DNA of 64,000 nt from Urechis unicinctus (lineage: Eukaryota; Annelida; Polychaeta; Xenopneusta; Urechidae): contig CM067348.1 in the NCBI GenBank assembly GCA_034190875.2, positions 29,983,140 through 30,047,139 of the forward strand. The letters are read 5' to 3'. Both the position numbers and the translations under genes were made by a program. The notes below the pieces were generated by a model that was not told where the DNA came from, made no database searches, and saw nothing but the letters and a program-made list of their open reading frames with translations. Below, one piece after another: positions 1 through 10,458 of the stretch (positions are counted from its first letter, which is position 1; each line of letters starts with the position of its first letter).

Positions 1-1620
1 GCATATGGTGTGAACAATATTGTTATTTAGCTTTTAATGCTCATTAATCTCGCCTGTCATATGTATGTCAATATCAAGATGAACACAAGCAGTAAGGCAT
101 ATTTGTAATGCGCTGAGATAAATAACTCTAGTCGGAATCTATGGATAATGTTTCTGTATCCATTTGCGCCAGATATTAACCTCTATTTGTAATTAAGCAG
201 GTGTTTAAAGTGTAATGTTTGCCCGACGATATATTTAGTTAACCGAAGCATAGTTTAAGATCTTTTATTTGCGGACAGTAAAATGATTAGTCACCAGGTA
301 AGGAACAGGCAGATTGAGAAAAAGATCATGCAGGTGCCTAATGATAATTCAACAAATGTAATACGCCGATATATTCAAGCAAGAGACGGTGTTCTATGCG
401 AACGAACTGGATTGAAATTGCATCGATTGGTAAATGGGAAGACTGCCAAGTTATGATATACGAATCAAGAAATGGACGCGAGATGCATGCAATTTTAGTT
501 GTAAGAACCTCAATAAACAATAAGAAATATAGCCTCGTGCTGTCAAAGACAGCACGAGGCTATATCACGAGATTCACTTACGCTACTGTTGGCAAGAACA
601 TGTTCTTGTGTTACATGGCACTTAAGGGAGTGATGAATAGTGCATAAATCATTGATATCACGAATGAGGATGGCATCATGCATAACTAGTTAGTTACACG
701 TTATTGTAATGTGTATGATTAGTTCATGGACGTTTCGTATGGCCGTGAAGTGCCCAATGCCTCCTGCAATCAACCCCGTGAATCGGCCTGATACATTTAA
801 CTCTCGTTAGACAACAGCGAATTGGGACTATACCGTGAGTTTTAAATGTAATTGTTCTTATATTTTGCAACGTAGCCTAGAACATTCTTCGATTTGTTTC
901 ACTCTCATTTGTGAAATAAATTATCGTTTCATGGTAACTGATTTAAGCCGTTATGTACGTATATACCATAACAGATATGGAATGCAAACACCAGAAACAC
1001 CGTTAACTCCGACGTCATATGCGTGTGAATAATGCCATACTGGGACAAAGTGTTTAGTTGGTCTATTAGCTGACCTTGACCTTCTTGCAAAGCACAATTG
1101 CATTGAGGCACCATCTGGGCCTAATTACAAAGAAGTCAGGTATCTTAAAATACTCGTGTCGTGTTATGTCGAGGTTTGCCACCAGCGTTCCCGCGCCGTC
1201 TGCCTCATCCAACATAAGAATCCACGCACAAACAATTGCACAGTCACACACCAATGCGCAGACACGCGCTTGCACACGCTTGACCATCAGCATTGTTATT
1301 AACACATTTGTACACACAAAGTATTTCCTCCGGTGCACACCATATCATTTAACACGCCAGTCATGAGATAACGTTTTTAACGCTGTCTGATGAAGTATGA
1401 TAAGTGGCTTAGCAAGGAAGTGGTATAAAAACTGAACTTTTTCCATTTCCATAACTATGTCGCATGTATCGTAAGCAGCTAAATTCATCATGGTTTATCA
1501 TGGGCATGAATTTATCGTTGCAATCATAATGTTTTGACTGTGGCTAAAATCATCATACTGCCATCAAGCTAATAGGAATTACTTGCAGTTACTTTCAGCG
1601 CGTCGCATTGTAGGATGTTT
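1..1620 (+). repeat. Outer left arm of large inverted duplication
   Basis: This stretch reads as the reverse complement of about 45700-47117 with moderate divergence and indels. Anchor matches are the block around 30-55 (pairs with about 47070-47095), the block around 500-545 (with about 46590-46630), the block around 880-900 (with about 46245-46260) and the block around 1596-1615 (with about 45710-45725). I see no gene in it; the short open frames are unconvincing and not conserved between arms. The left arm holds extra sequence at about 1100-1300, CpG-richer than its surroundings. Confidence 0.75.
528..564. repeat. Perfect 17-bp hairpin with AAA loop
   Basis: Arms 528-544 and 548-564 are perfect reverse complements separated by three A residues. 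The right-arm copy of this locus (about 46570-46610) keeps the first arm but not the second, so the hairpin is specific to the left copy. Confidence 0.85.
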
Positions 1621-1625
1621 CCAGT

Positions 1626-2027
1626 ACAAACTTTGTTATTGAAGCATTAAAGTAAGCCAAGTCGAATAATGAGTGTTAACTTGCTCCAAGCCATTTTATT
1701 GCATGTCCCAAACATTATTTAACTTGCCTTGGCATATTATACTGCTCACATAGTTTCCATTGTACGAGATAAAACTGTTCATAGGTTGTAAATGTTTTAA
1801 ATGCCCTTATTATGATAGCTAAGAATCTCAGAGTGAAAATATATACAAAAAAAGTTGCCAGACCAAAAGTATCGAATATATCCATAGAAACACTGTTCAC
1901 ACTGCTTCAATTAGCCGTTTCGATCAATATGTTCGCCAAGCCATGATGTACATCACCGGAAAGTGGATCGATCCTCAAAAGCCATGAAGGGGAATTAGAG
2001 ACTCAATGTATGTGAAGGAGAGTTCAT
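1626..2027. other. AT-rich sequence without recognisable gene
   Basis: Similarity to the right arm fades after about 1620. No coding signal, repeat family or RNA gene is visible here. Confidence 0.5.
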
Positions 2028-3045
2028 AGCGATACTCGCATGCAGAGGCACTCACAAGGAGTGGGGGGGGGGGGGGGGGGGGGGTTACAGAGTGATACTC
2101 ACAAGCAGTGAGTGGTTGCTAGATACATATACTTACAGGCAGTAAATGGTCGTTAGATACCGACACTCACAAGCAGTGAATGTTAGTTCGAGACCGACAC
2201 TCAAAAGCAGTGAATGTTTCATAGAGACCGATACTCATGAGAAGTGAAAAGTAGTTACTCACAAGAAGTTAAGAGGAGTTAGAGATCGACACTCACCAGC
2301 AGTGAAAGGGAGTTACAGACCGATACTCGCATGTAGTGAATGGTATTTGAAACCGACACTCACAAGCAGTGAATGTTAGCAGTGAAGAGGAATTGCAGAT
2401 TGATACTTGCATGCAGTGAATAGTAGATGGTAACCCCAGACACAAGCAGTAGAGAAGAGTTACAAACCGATACTCACAAGAAACGAATGGTAGTAAGAGA
2501 CGGACACTCGCAAGCAGTGAACAGTTGTTAGAAACCGATATTCACCAGCATTGAAGACGAGTTACAGACCGATTCTCGCATGTATTGGTATGGCAGTAAG
2601 AGACCACCACTCACAAGCAGTGACGGGGAGTTACAGACCGACACTCACAAGTAGGGAATGATAGTTAGAGACCAACACTCACAAGAAGTGAAAGAAAGTT
2701 AGAGTCCGACACTCACAAGCAGTGACTGGTAGTTAGAGAACGACACTCACGAGCAGCGAATGGTAGTTATAGACAGACACTAACAAGCGGTGAATGGTAG
2801 TTACAAACCGACTCTCATAAGCGGTGATTGGTTAAGGAGCGGCACTGGCAGGCAATCAATATAGGCAATTTATAGCCTGATGCCAACAAACAGCGAACTT
2901 GATCTTATAACGGATATACGCAGGCTGAGGTGGGGTTTTTAGACCGATACACAAAAACAGTAATGGCGAGATATAAACCGATACTCACAAGAAGTAATGT
3001 GGAGTTATTGACCGTTATTCTGGATACTCACAAGCATACACATAC
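2028..3045. repeat. Degenerate 34-bp minisatellite
   Basis: About thirty imperfect tandem copies of a 34-35 bp unit, with the core CACTCACAAGCAGTGAATG followed by a variable GTTAGAGACCGA-like tail. Spacing varies by indels, and the copies decay towards the right end, where a short CATA-rich run follows at about 3035-3055. There are no conserved unit/spacer boundaries as in a CRISPR array, and the host is eukaryotic. Confidence 0.85.
2063..2084 (+). repeat. Homopolymer of 22 G
   Basis: An uninterrupted G run embedded in the first units of the minisatellite. Shorter runs occur at about 3911-3921 (G) and at about 48085-48096 (C). Such runs can form G-quadruplexes and are prone to length errors in sequencing. 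Confidence 0.9.
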
Positions 3046-3055
3046 ATACATACCA

Positions 3056-4520
3056 CATATTGGGCGTCGGTGTTTGTATTTGGGTATGTGTGTTTATGTG
3101 TATGTTAGTCAAGGACGAGTTTGCGGGGAGAATATGCTAATTGCAACGTCATTGGCTTTTACATTGGTGACAAAGCTGCCGCTGCAGTAATAGTTACCAC
3201 CAACGAAAGCTATAATCCAGTTATTAGACAATTATATACATTGGGTATCACATTCAAGATGGTTGCGCAGATCCAATCCAACATATCATTGAATAAGATT
3301 GTAGCTGCGTTACTTTTGCGCATCGCATGGCACTGTCGGTACGTCCATTCTCAGCTACATTGCCTCAATCCCGAAGATATCGTATGATCAGCATTCCGAA
3401 CCACCCTACCGTTTTGGTTTTTTTTATTTGAGAAATGCCCTTTGAGCTTTGTTGTATGGCTGATATCACCCTCAGCTTACTATTGCAAGCGTAACGGGTT
3501 TCTCCAAAATGCGGGTCGTGTTAATGGTGTTTAATTATTATGTAATCGGGTTAAATTAAGATAACATTTCCCCCGTCCCGCCCCTTCACATGTTACTACA
3601 TCCCCCCATAGAGACACAGACGTTTTTTGTCCACTGTACGGCATACTTCACGATGCCGACCCCAAGAGGCCTAAACTGGAACCCATAACTTCCCATGCAT
3701 AATTAGTTATGGTCGCTCCAAGTCAATCATTTGATATGTTCGTCTAATGGAAAAGAAAATAAGATCTGGTGGTAATCGAAAGGAATTACTTGCAACCCAA
3801 CAGCAAGACGAGGCACGATATCATTGTGGGACGGAAGACAGCAGCTGAGGCATCATCTCCGTTCTTTGAGAATGAGGGGAGTTTAATCGACGGAGACGGG
3901 AGCGAGGGGAGGGGGGGGGGGGCTAGCAGTGTCTATTCTGGCAGCATGTGATCACCTCATTTATTGTTGCTTTCGAGCAAGTATCATGAAGGGGACGATG
4001 AAAGGAAGATTTTCTCTGGTGTGGGAGCGGTGGGCTAGCAGCTACCCACCAAAGCTATTCTTATTGTTCCACTGCCCATCCACTGACGCAATGGGCTATA
4101 TTGATGTAATTGGTCATATTCATTGATCTGTTGAAAAAAAAACGTCGGGTTATTATTAATACGATTACATCTTGCTTATTGCTAGATCAACAGATATTTC
4201 TTGAACAAACCAAAAAACTTCACGTTATAACCTATTGCATTTAATTTGCTTGAATCAATATGTGGTTCTCAAATCATACTGACCACTATGCTAATATAAC
4301 TAATGTGACAGAGAGACGGAATGCAACCGACCGAGGATGCATAAGTATCGTGCTATTGAGTCTTTAATAGTAATTAATTAGCCCCTTCCTCCCTCGTGTT
4401 TCTCGCCCTATGGTGATCTCTCTGTTCGCCTTCCTCGCTCGCATTTGCTTCACTACGGGAGCCTTTATTGGAGCGTCAACGCATAGTCATAGCGGTGGAT
4501 AACAAGACTGTAAAACACGC
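3056..4520. other. Unassigned sequence left of the provirus
   Basis: No recognisable gene. An open frame at 3121-3387 (+) encodes 88 residues without a known motif, and I do not call it. A Polinton terminal inverted repeat would be expected hereabouts, but I could not match any block to a reverse complement in 18-20.7 kb. Confidence 0.4.
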
Positions 4521-4523
4521 TTT

Positions 4524-4741
4524 GACGGCACGATGAGTTTATTTTTCTTTAAGCAGGTAGGGAGGGATACGGCATAAATCCAAATGTCAATATAAATTAT
4601 GACACGGTTGAAATCTTGCTGATGAGGAATCGTGAGCTAGACTGGTCTTTGCTGGGTTGTGGCGGCACGATGAGTTCATTTTTCGTTCAACAGGTAGGGA
4701 TAAGGATTCCATATCCCATAAATCCAAATGTCAATATAGAT
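4524..4741 (+). promoter_or_regulatory. Duplicated block upstream of DNA polymerase
   Basis: Two direct copies of a 70-80 bp block, at about 4524-4596 and 4660-4741. Both begin GGCACGATGAGTT and share a perfect 22-bp core at 4573-4594 and 4717-4738, offset by 144 bp. The second copy ends just before a TATA box. It could be duplicated promoter or terminal sequence of the element; the function is inferred from position only. Confidence 0.6.
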
Positions 4742-4748
4742 AGTGTGA

Positions 4749-4759
4749 TATATAAAAGG
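4749..4759 (+). promoter_or_regulatory. Consensus TATA box before DNA polymerase
   Basis: TATATAAAAGG is a near-ideal TATA box. The first recognisable polymerase ATG (4786) lies about 35 bp downstream, near the expected initiation point. That implies either a very short leader or a true start further downstream. It supports this site as the left transcription unit's promoter. Confidence 0.6.
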
Positions 4760-4785
4760 TAACGCTGGCCAAGTCCAGGTTAGAG

Positions 4786-7300
4786 ATGAGACGGACTTCC
4801 GATCTCCTCCACGGGTACACAACCGAGAAGCTGCTCCTGGCCCACAAGCCCGAATGTGCAGGCGTAGGCCAGACTGCCGTGCGAGTAGACACGCCTGAGG
4901 AGGGAAAGAACATCCTAATCTTCCAGAACTGGCAAAAGCAACTCGTGGCCCCCTACGTTATATACGCAGACTTCGACTCACATCAAGGGTAAAGCTCCCA
5001 GGGCCAGCCCTCAATCCAGAAAAGAGCAACACCCAGAAGACCCAGGAACACCAGGGCTCCGGGTACGGCTACATAGTAGTCCGATGCGACGGGACGACCT
5101 CATCCCCAGTCATGTACAGGGGAAGCGACGCCGTGGAGAAGTTCCTAAAGGCCTTACAGCGAGAGAAGAAAAATATCAAATCAGTTCTCTCCAAGCCAGT
5201 CCCCATGCGGATGACCCGAGACGATCAAAGAGTTCACAAGACCGCAACCCAATGCCACGTCTGCAGCAAACCACTCGGAACCGACCTGGTCCGCGACCAC
5301 TGCCACATAACCGGCAAGTACAGAGGGCCAGCCCACAACGCCTGCAACCTACAGCTTAGGTTGAGTCCCAAGACAACCCCCATCCCCGTGGTCTTCCACA
5401 ACCTGAGGGGCTATGACTCCTATCTCCTAATGCAGGACATAAGCAAGGCAGAGGGAGACATCAACTGTATACCTAATAATATGGAGAAGTTCATATATCC
5501 CTATCCCTCGGACAGCTCCGCTTCATAGACCGTGCACAATTCCTCCTGGCCTCCCTCGACAAGCTGGTCTCAGCCAACAGCCCAGATGCCTTCGCCGTGA
5601 CGGCAGAGTATGAAGCAGACCAGACCAAGCGAGGGAGGGGGTCTTCCACTGCGATTTCATGGACAGCTGGGATAAGTTTGAATCTCCCCTCCCGCCCATC
5701 CAAGACTTCTACAGCAAGCTCTCGGAGCAGGGCATATCCGCCACAGATTACGCCTACGCGCAAAAGGTATGGAGCACGTTCGGTTGCAAGAACATGGGCG
5801 ACTACCACGACCTCTACCTCCAGACAGATGTCCTCCTCCTAGCCGACGTGTTTGAAACCTTCCGGAAGACCAGCCTAAAGCAGTGCGGCCTGGACCCAGC
5901 CCACTACTATATCAGCCTAGGCCTCTCGCCGGACGCTCTACTCAAGAGCACAGGGGTAAAGCTCGAACTCCTCACCGACTACGACAAACACCTCTTCATC
6001 GAGAAGGGTCTGCGTGAAGGAATAAGTATGGTCTTGCAGCGCCACGCCAAAGCAAACAATCCCTACGTAGGAGACTTCGACCAGGACAAGCCCACGAGCT
6101 ATATCCAATACCTCGATGCTAACAACCTCTAAGGATGGGCAATGAGCCAGGCCCTACCTACCTCAAACATTGAGTGGGTGGACCGGCCAGAGTTGCTATC
6201 CAGAATAGTCCGCACCAACCCAGACGATGCTGAGACTGCGAACATCATTGAGGTCGACCTAGAGTACCCACCCGAACTTAACGACGACCACAACGACTAC
6301 CCCCTGGCCCCAGAGCGACTACTTGTCCCGAACAAGTGGCTCTCAGACTACCAGAGAAACCTGAGGAATAAGGAGAAGTACGTACTCCACTATAGAAACC
6401 TCAAACTGTATCTAGCCCTGGGGATGAGACTGACCAAGATCCACCGCGCCCTATCCTTCACCCAAAGCATCTGGATGGAACCCTACATCCGGAAGAACAC
6501 AGATCTCCGCAAGGCCGCAACCAGTGACTTTGAAAAGGCCCTATACAAACTAATGAACAACTCCGTCTTCGGCAAGACTATGGAGAACCTCCGCAAGCGG
6601 GTTGACGTGAAGCTGGTCCGAGTTGCAGACAGCAACAAAATAAGAAACTCATCGCCAGCCCCGCCTTTGCCCGCCAGAAAATATTCGACGACGACCTGGC
6701 CGCCATCCACATCCACAAGGCCCACCTGGTCCTCAACCACCCAGTCTACCTGGGGATGTGCATCCCCGACCTGTCCAAGCACCTCATGTACGACTTCTAC
6801 TACAACACCATGAAGCCCTGGTACGGCCGCGATCTCACCCTACTCTATACTGACACCGACTCCCTCCTCCTGGAGATCCGAAAACCAGACATCTACGCCG
6901 ACATGAAAAAAGACATTGACTCATTCGACACCAGCAACTACGACCCAGCCCACCCGCTCCACAGCAACGAGAACAAAAAGTTCTAGGAAAGATGAAGGAC
7001 GAGTGCGGTGGTGTCCCCATCAAGGAGTATGCAGGCCTGCATCCCAAGATGTACTCCATTCTGATGTCCACCCGGGCGGAAATCAAGAAAGCAAAGGGCG
7101 TAAAAAAGGTAGTGGTCAAGAAACAGAAGCGGTTCCGCCATGTGATGAACATGCTCCGAAGTGACAGTCACAAGATATATGGGCTGCACGTCAACAAGGT
7201 GTGTCTATCCCCCTTTGATACAAAGCGATGGATAGCTCCGGGTGGTGTACACACCCTGGTCTACGGACATAGCCGCACCCAGGCCTACCACCCAGCGTAG
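4786..7300 (+). pseudogene. PolB: Protein-primed DNA polymerase B (Polinton), broken
   Basis: Family B DNA polymerase of the protein-primed type, which replicates Polinton ends. In order along the remnant: the exonuclease I motif YADFDS at about 4963-4980; a Cys/His endonuclease VII-like zinc knuckle (CHVC, DHCH, HNACN) at about 5253-5347; the exonuclease II region with FHNLRGYDS at about 5394-5420; polymerase motif A at about 6111-6140; motif B (KLMNNSVFGKTMEN) at about 6548-6589; motif C (YTDTDS) at about 6846-6863; and the thumb region with KGVKK at about 7096-7110. The frame changes at about 4990, 5510, 5645, 6648 and 6983. An in-frame TAA at 6130-6132 replaces the residue after DANNL in motif A. 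A short deletion follows the KKVVVKK segment. At about 838 codons it is shorter than typical Polinton PolB, and the N-terminus appears to be missing. It is non-functional as it stands. Confidence 0.93.
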
Positions 7301-7454
7301 ACCGCCGGCAGACGGGGTGTATCATATTCAACCGTGGATGTATCCACATCTTCCACCTACGACCGGCCACTGAGGGGTGATGGTGAACTGCCCGCATTAC
7401 TGTTGGACACCTTTCCCTCACCACTGCTGGACACCTCTTCCTTGCCCTCCGCAA
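7301..7454. other. Convergent gap between PolB and leftward genes
   Basis: PolB (+) and the leftward cluster (-) converge here. No clear AATAAA in either direction is seen in the gap itself. The leftward Cys-rich gene may originally have ended in this interval. Confidence 0.4.
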
Positions 7455-7904
7455 TCAGGAGGTCATCCACCTTCTCACATATGCCAGCTGTAGTGAGACT
7501 GGTGGTGGCCAGGGGAGAGCGTAAAGGAGTGGTCTTCCTGGCCTGAGGGGTGTGGGAGCGGCACCACCCGGCGGATGTGAGGGCTTGGTCTTCTTAGCTC
7601 GAGAAGGTTTATCTAGCATGCTTTCCTCAGTCATACCAGTCTCAACGTTAGTCGCCATCCGGGCGTTCCTGCCCTCAAGCCTCTTCTTCTTCCTCATTAG
7701 GTTGTGATTAACCCTTTCGTATCCACAATTCATACATAATTTTAGGTTATTTTTAATGCCCTTCTGGCACTCTACACAAAGTCGATTTACAATCCCCCGC
7801 TTAATCTTAAACCTGTGCACTGCGCAAAAGTCAAACTTACAGGGCCTGTCACAAGGTTCTCTCTTCCCGAGTAATATCCAGGGGCACTTTCCAGTTGCTT
7901 CCAT
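7455..7904 (-). CDS. Small Cys-rich, probably zinc-binding Polinton protein
   Basis: 149 codons. The N-terminal 60 residues hold a Cys/His cluster: C7, C18, C22, C27 and H30, then two CXXC pairs at 42/45 and 56/59. This is consistent with two zinc-binding sites. A basic segment (MRKKKRLEGRN) follows, then a Pro/Arg-rich low-complexity tail that may be out-of-frame read-through. The start codon lies only 2 nt after the integrase stop (TAG-TA-ATG on the minus strand), so the two sit in one compact transcription unit. The position downstream of integrase and the Cys pattern recur in invertebrate Polintons. The function is unknown; nucleic-acid binding is a guess from the fold signature. Confidence 0.55.
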   Translation of the reverse strand: MEATGKCPWILLGKREPCDRPCKFDFCAVHRFKIKRGIVNRLCVECQKGIKNNLKLCMNCGYERVNHNLMRKKKRLEGRNARMATNVETGMTEESMLDKPSRAKKTKPSHPPGGAAPTPLRPGRPLLYALPWPPPVSLQLAYVRRWMTS

Positions 7905-7906
7905 TA

Positions 7907-8912
7907 CTACCTATCTGCCTTTTGTTTAATTGGTAATACCGTCTGGTGGTAACTGGGTATCGGGCGGCAACAAGCAGCTCCTCCTTTACAAAGCCACGGA
8001 GTGGTCCATCCAACAAAAAGTACAGGCTCTCCAGATTTAGTGACAGAGCGTCCTATCCGGTAAACATCGAGTGACCACACAGGATCAGTGGCCCGCCGCC
8101 GGTGGTCTTGCTCGACCTCACCAGGCTGGTAGAGGAAGCGAACGCCAACATCAGAGGGAAGCTTTTGCTCTTTGACCCCCAGCGGGCGCCCTGGTACGAC
8201 TGCAGAGGGCTTTTGTTCAACTCGTTTTGCCTCTATAGCATCTTTAGGTTCTTTTCCAGTCAAGCGGGTCACCTCATTATTTATCGCAGAGACTACAGCC
8301 TGCAGTCGAGAAACCCACTCAGTCGATCGTTTTCCAGTAACCCTTAACTCTATGGCATGCTGGTCCAAAGGGTCATTCAGCGAGGGTGCGGTTAAAGCAT
8401 TCTACTATACCTGGTCTCGATGGATATTCACACGGCCGCGCCTGACTGATACTCCATGTTTTGCTAGCAGCTGATTGCGCTGCTCCCATAAACTCCCGTC
8501 CGGGGTCCACCTGAAGTAGTTTAGGCCAATGCAGTGGTCCTCGCTTGTATATCCTTTTGAGTGCACCTGCGACCTCTTTAGCCTCGTTTGTAGTCAAGGG
8601 CTCGGCTGCTTTGTATCGCGAGGCCACATCAACCACTGTTAGGGCATACTTGTAAGTCCGGCGCTTTACAACGTCATGAGGAAGAAATAAGAGATCGGCT
8701 TAGTGAACCTCATTAGGGACGGGGACATAAAACTTTGGTCTGGGAATGTGTTTTGGCACAGGCAGGTAGATTTGCCATATAGCTTGCTTTGTTAGCCACC
8801 CCCTGGTAACTTACTCAGAAACCCCCGCTTCTGTTGCAAGCTTTGTGATAGCTGTTATGCCATTCCAGTAGCCCTTAGGACTATAGTATATCTTCTGCAT
8901 GCGACGATCCAT
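7907..8912 (-). pseudogene. INT: Retroviral-type DDE integrase of the Polinton, broken
   Basis: rve-family integrase that would insert the element's ends into host DNA. The putative N-terminus reads MDRRMQKIYYSPKGYW from about 8912. The core follows with the first catalytic Asp in VDVASRYK (about 8630), the second in QVDPGREF (about 8506), and the Glu in GIVECFNRTLAE (about 8400), giving a D-x34-E spacing. The C-terminal part at 7907-8368 holds a conserved LPSDVGVRFLYQPGEVE segment and a DPVWSLDVYRIG segment of the chromodomain-like tail region. Two in-frame stops lie in the N-terminal third (after EAGVSE and after PNEVH), and there is a frameshift at about 8370. All three acidic residues survive, but the gene is dead. 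It is transcribed leftward after a series of small genes. Confidence 0.9.
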
Positions 8913-8936
8913 GCAAAGTAAATGCCGAGTCTCCAA

Positions 8937-9484
8937 ATTACCTACTTAGCAAGCCTGTATGCACCCAACCCAGTCGCAGCCATACCCAGTATAATGAACG
9001 CCATAACCCGCCCCCTTCTGTTCATCTGAGGGCTCGTAGAAGTCTGAAAGCTGTGGCGTCATTTTAACATCAGCCAAGATGTGAATGACCGGGATTTCCC
9101 TTGCGACCCCCCTCCACCAAAGATTGGGCTGTATGTTATCTGGCCGGCCGTACCCCACGTGACTCATTCCTATCCCCTCCAGGATATGAATCAGTACTGG
9201 AAGTAGGGGGCTGTATGTTATCTGGCCGGCCATACCCCACGTGACTCATTCCTATCCCCTCCAGGATATGAATCAGTACTGGAAGTAGGTGTAGATGTAT
9301 TTGGTATAGAGGCTCTGGGTAACCTCTTCACGATACACAAATACATTGGCACTTGACAACTTCTCCCAATTACCTACTTAGCAAGCCTGAATGCAACCAA
9401 CCCAGTCGCAGCCATACCCAGTACAATGAACGCCACCTCACGCCCCTTCTGTTTATCTGAGGGCTCGTAGAAGTCTGAAAGCTG
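8937..9484 (-). repeat. Tandem duplication of a small-gene 3' end
   Basis: A block at about 8937-9050 is repeated at about 9368-9484, offset by 431 bp. Both encode the C-terminal QLSDFYEPSD-QKG segment and tail of a small membrane protein. Nested inside is an 82-bp tandem duplication (9126-9207 and 9208-9289) with one mismatch noticed. Between the copies a minus-strand frame encodes a Tyr-rich stretch (about 9255-9365, containing YTKYIYTYFQY before a stop) that I do not recognise. The first copy reads as a 95-codon frame (8946-9233) created by the duplication, not a real gene. Confidence 0.8.
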
Positions 9485-9796
9485 CGGCTCAGAGCCCAGC
9501 AGGGCGACGGTTTTATTCGTAATCAGGGAGTACTCACGTATAGCCTCGTCCGCATCTCTAAAAGTATGCTCAGCATGTCCCTGGTGGCGCAGTTGCTCAT
9601 TGATGAAATCTAAACGCTCAGTTTGGTTCTTGGTCCATGCTGCCTGAGCAGACTGAAGCTGCTCGATTGCCATATCCTGTCACTTACGTTCCGCGTCCAC
9701 TTGGCTGCTTCGTAATTTAGAGAATAAAAAGTTGCTCCCAGAGAATGCAAGGGCGTTAACAAGAGCACCTCCAACAAGTAGCGCGATTGTGGCCAT
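9374..9796 (-). pseudogene. Small membrane/coiled-coil Polinton protein, one stop
   Basis: A gene of about 140 codons starting at ATG 9796-9794. The N-terminus has a hydrophobic segment (IALLVGGALVNALAF). An in-frame TGA follows at about 9683-9685, then the same frame continues at 9673 with a charged, helical, coiled-coil-like stretch, the motif PQLSDFYEPSD, and a C-terminal hydrophobic segment (FIVLGMAATGLVAF). The start overlaps the stop of the upstream 79-codon gene by one base (TAATG). The pattern recurs in invertebrate Polintons as an unnamed protein. It is likely membrane-associated in the virion or the infected cell; this is inferred. Confidence 0.6.
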
Positions 9797-10035
9797 TACT
9801 TCAGTATATCAACTGGTATAATCCCTTGTTTAATCAGCATATTCTTTGTAGCCATAACTAGTGATACATCGGCTACAGCCATAGCCAGGTCGCGTGGGGT
9901 GAAATCAAGACGTGGAGTCCCGCCACCCAGAAGCATCTTAGCAAGCTTGGTATAACCTATTGATATACTGGAAACAAATGCACCGTGGTACAGCGCGTTG
10001 ACGAGCATTTTTACATCAGTAATTGGTGTTGTCAT
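9796..10035 (-). CDS. 79-residue small Polinton protein, intact
   Basis: Begins MTTPITDVKMLVNALYHGAF and contains an amphipathic to hydrophobic body with the segment DLAMAVADVSLVMATKNMLI. No catalytic motif is visible. The start codon follows the stop of the next upstream gene after one base (TAAGATG), and its own TAA overlaps the next start (TAATG). These are signs of a polycistronic or tightly packed unit. Its size and place between ATPase and integrase match an unnamed protein common in these elements. It is one of the few unbroken frames in the provirus. Confidence 0.6.
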   Translation of the reverse strand: MTTPITDVKMLVNALYHGAFVSSISIGYTKLAKMLLGGGTPRLDFTPRDLAMAVADVSLVMATKNMLIKQGIIPVDILK

Positions 10036-10036
10036 C

Positions 10037-10450
10037 TTATTCCATGTAAAACGGATCCTTTAAATGAGCGTCCAGAGATGCTGACTTCGCTGGCTCTCCC
10101 CTGACCACAGCCTGTTTAGGGGCGGGGGCCACTAGTTTCTGCCTGTTACAATACAATGCTAGGCCAAACACCCCTAATCCGCCAACAAACAAAGGCAATC
10201 TGCCCTGGGGCGGACCCCCACCACAGTCCCGGTCATACTGGGGGGCCCGATTTTCAGACTGTAGCGCGGACTTAGCTTCCCACAGCTCTCTCAGAAGTCA
10301 ATTTTGATTAGCTTTTCAAGCCGCAGCGCCCTTTCGGCCCGCCTCAACCTTTTAAGCGTCTTTTGTAGGTTTCGCCTTTAGCGCAGGTTGAGGTTGAGGC
10401 GCAGGCTGATCACTAGTCACCGCCGTTATCTCTTGATTTGCGTTCTCCAT
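10037..10450 (-). pseudogene. Small membrane protein remnant with coiled coil
   Basis: Starts at ATG 10450-10448 (MENANQEITAV), followed by a Pro/Gln/Lys-rich stretch. The frame shifts near 10350 into a basic helical stretch (KTLKRLRRAERALRLEK), then returns to an open C-terminal half with a transmembrane segment (LPLFVGGLGVFGLALYC) and a basic tail ending DPFYME. Several stops appear if the original frame is kept throughout. The function is unknown. The place in the small-gene cluster and the single membrane span suggest a structural or membrane role. Confidence 0.55.
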
Positions 10451-10458
10451 GTTACCTA

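Noticed and set aside
2028-3045. CRISPR-like array
   Set aside because: Units are degenerate along their full length, with no conserved repeat plus unique spacer structure, and the host is clearly eukaryotic.
3121-3387. 88-codon frame right of the minisatellite
   Set aside because: No motif and no conserved context. I could not relate it to the element or to a host family.
8946-9233. 95-codon minus-strand gene
   Set aside because: The frame runs through the 82-bp duplication and a duplicated 3' end; it is created by the duplication and shifts out of the conserved protein frame.
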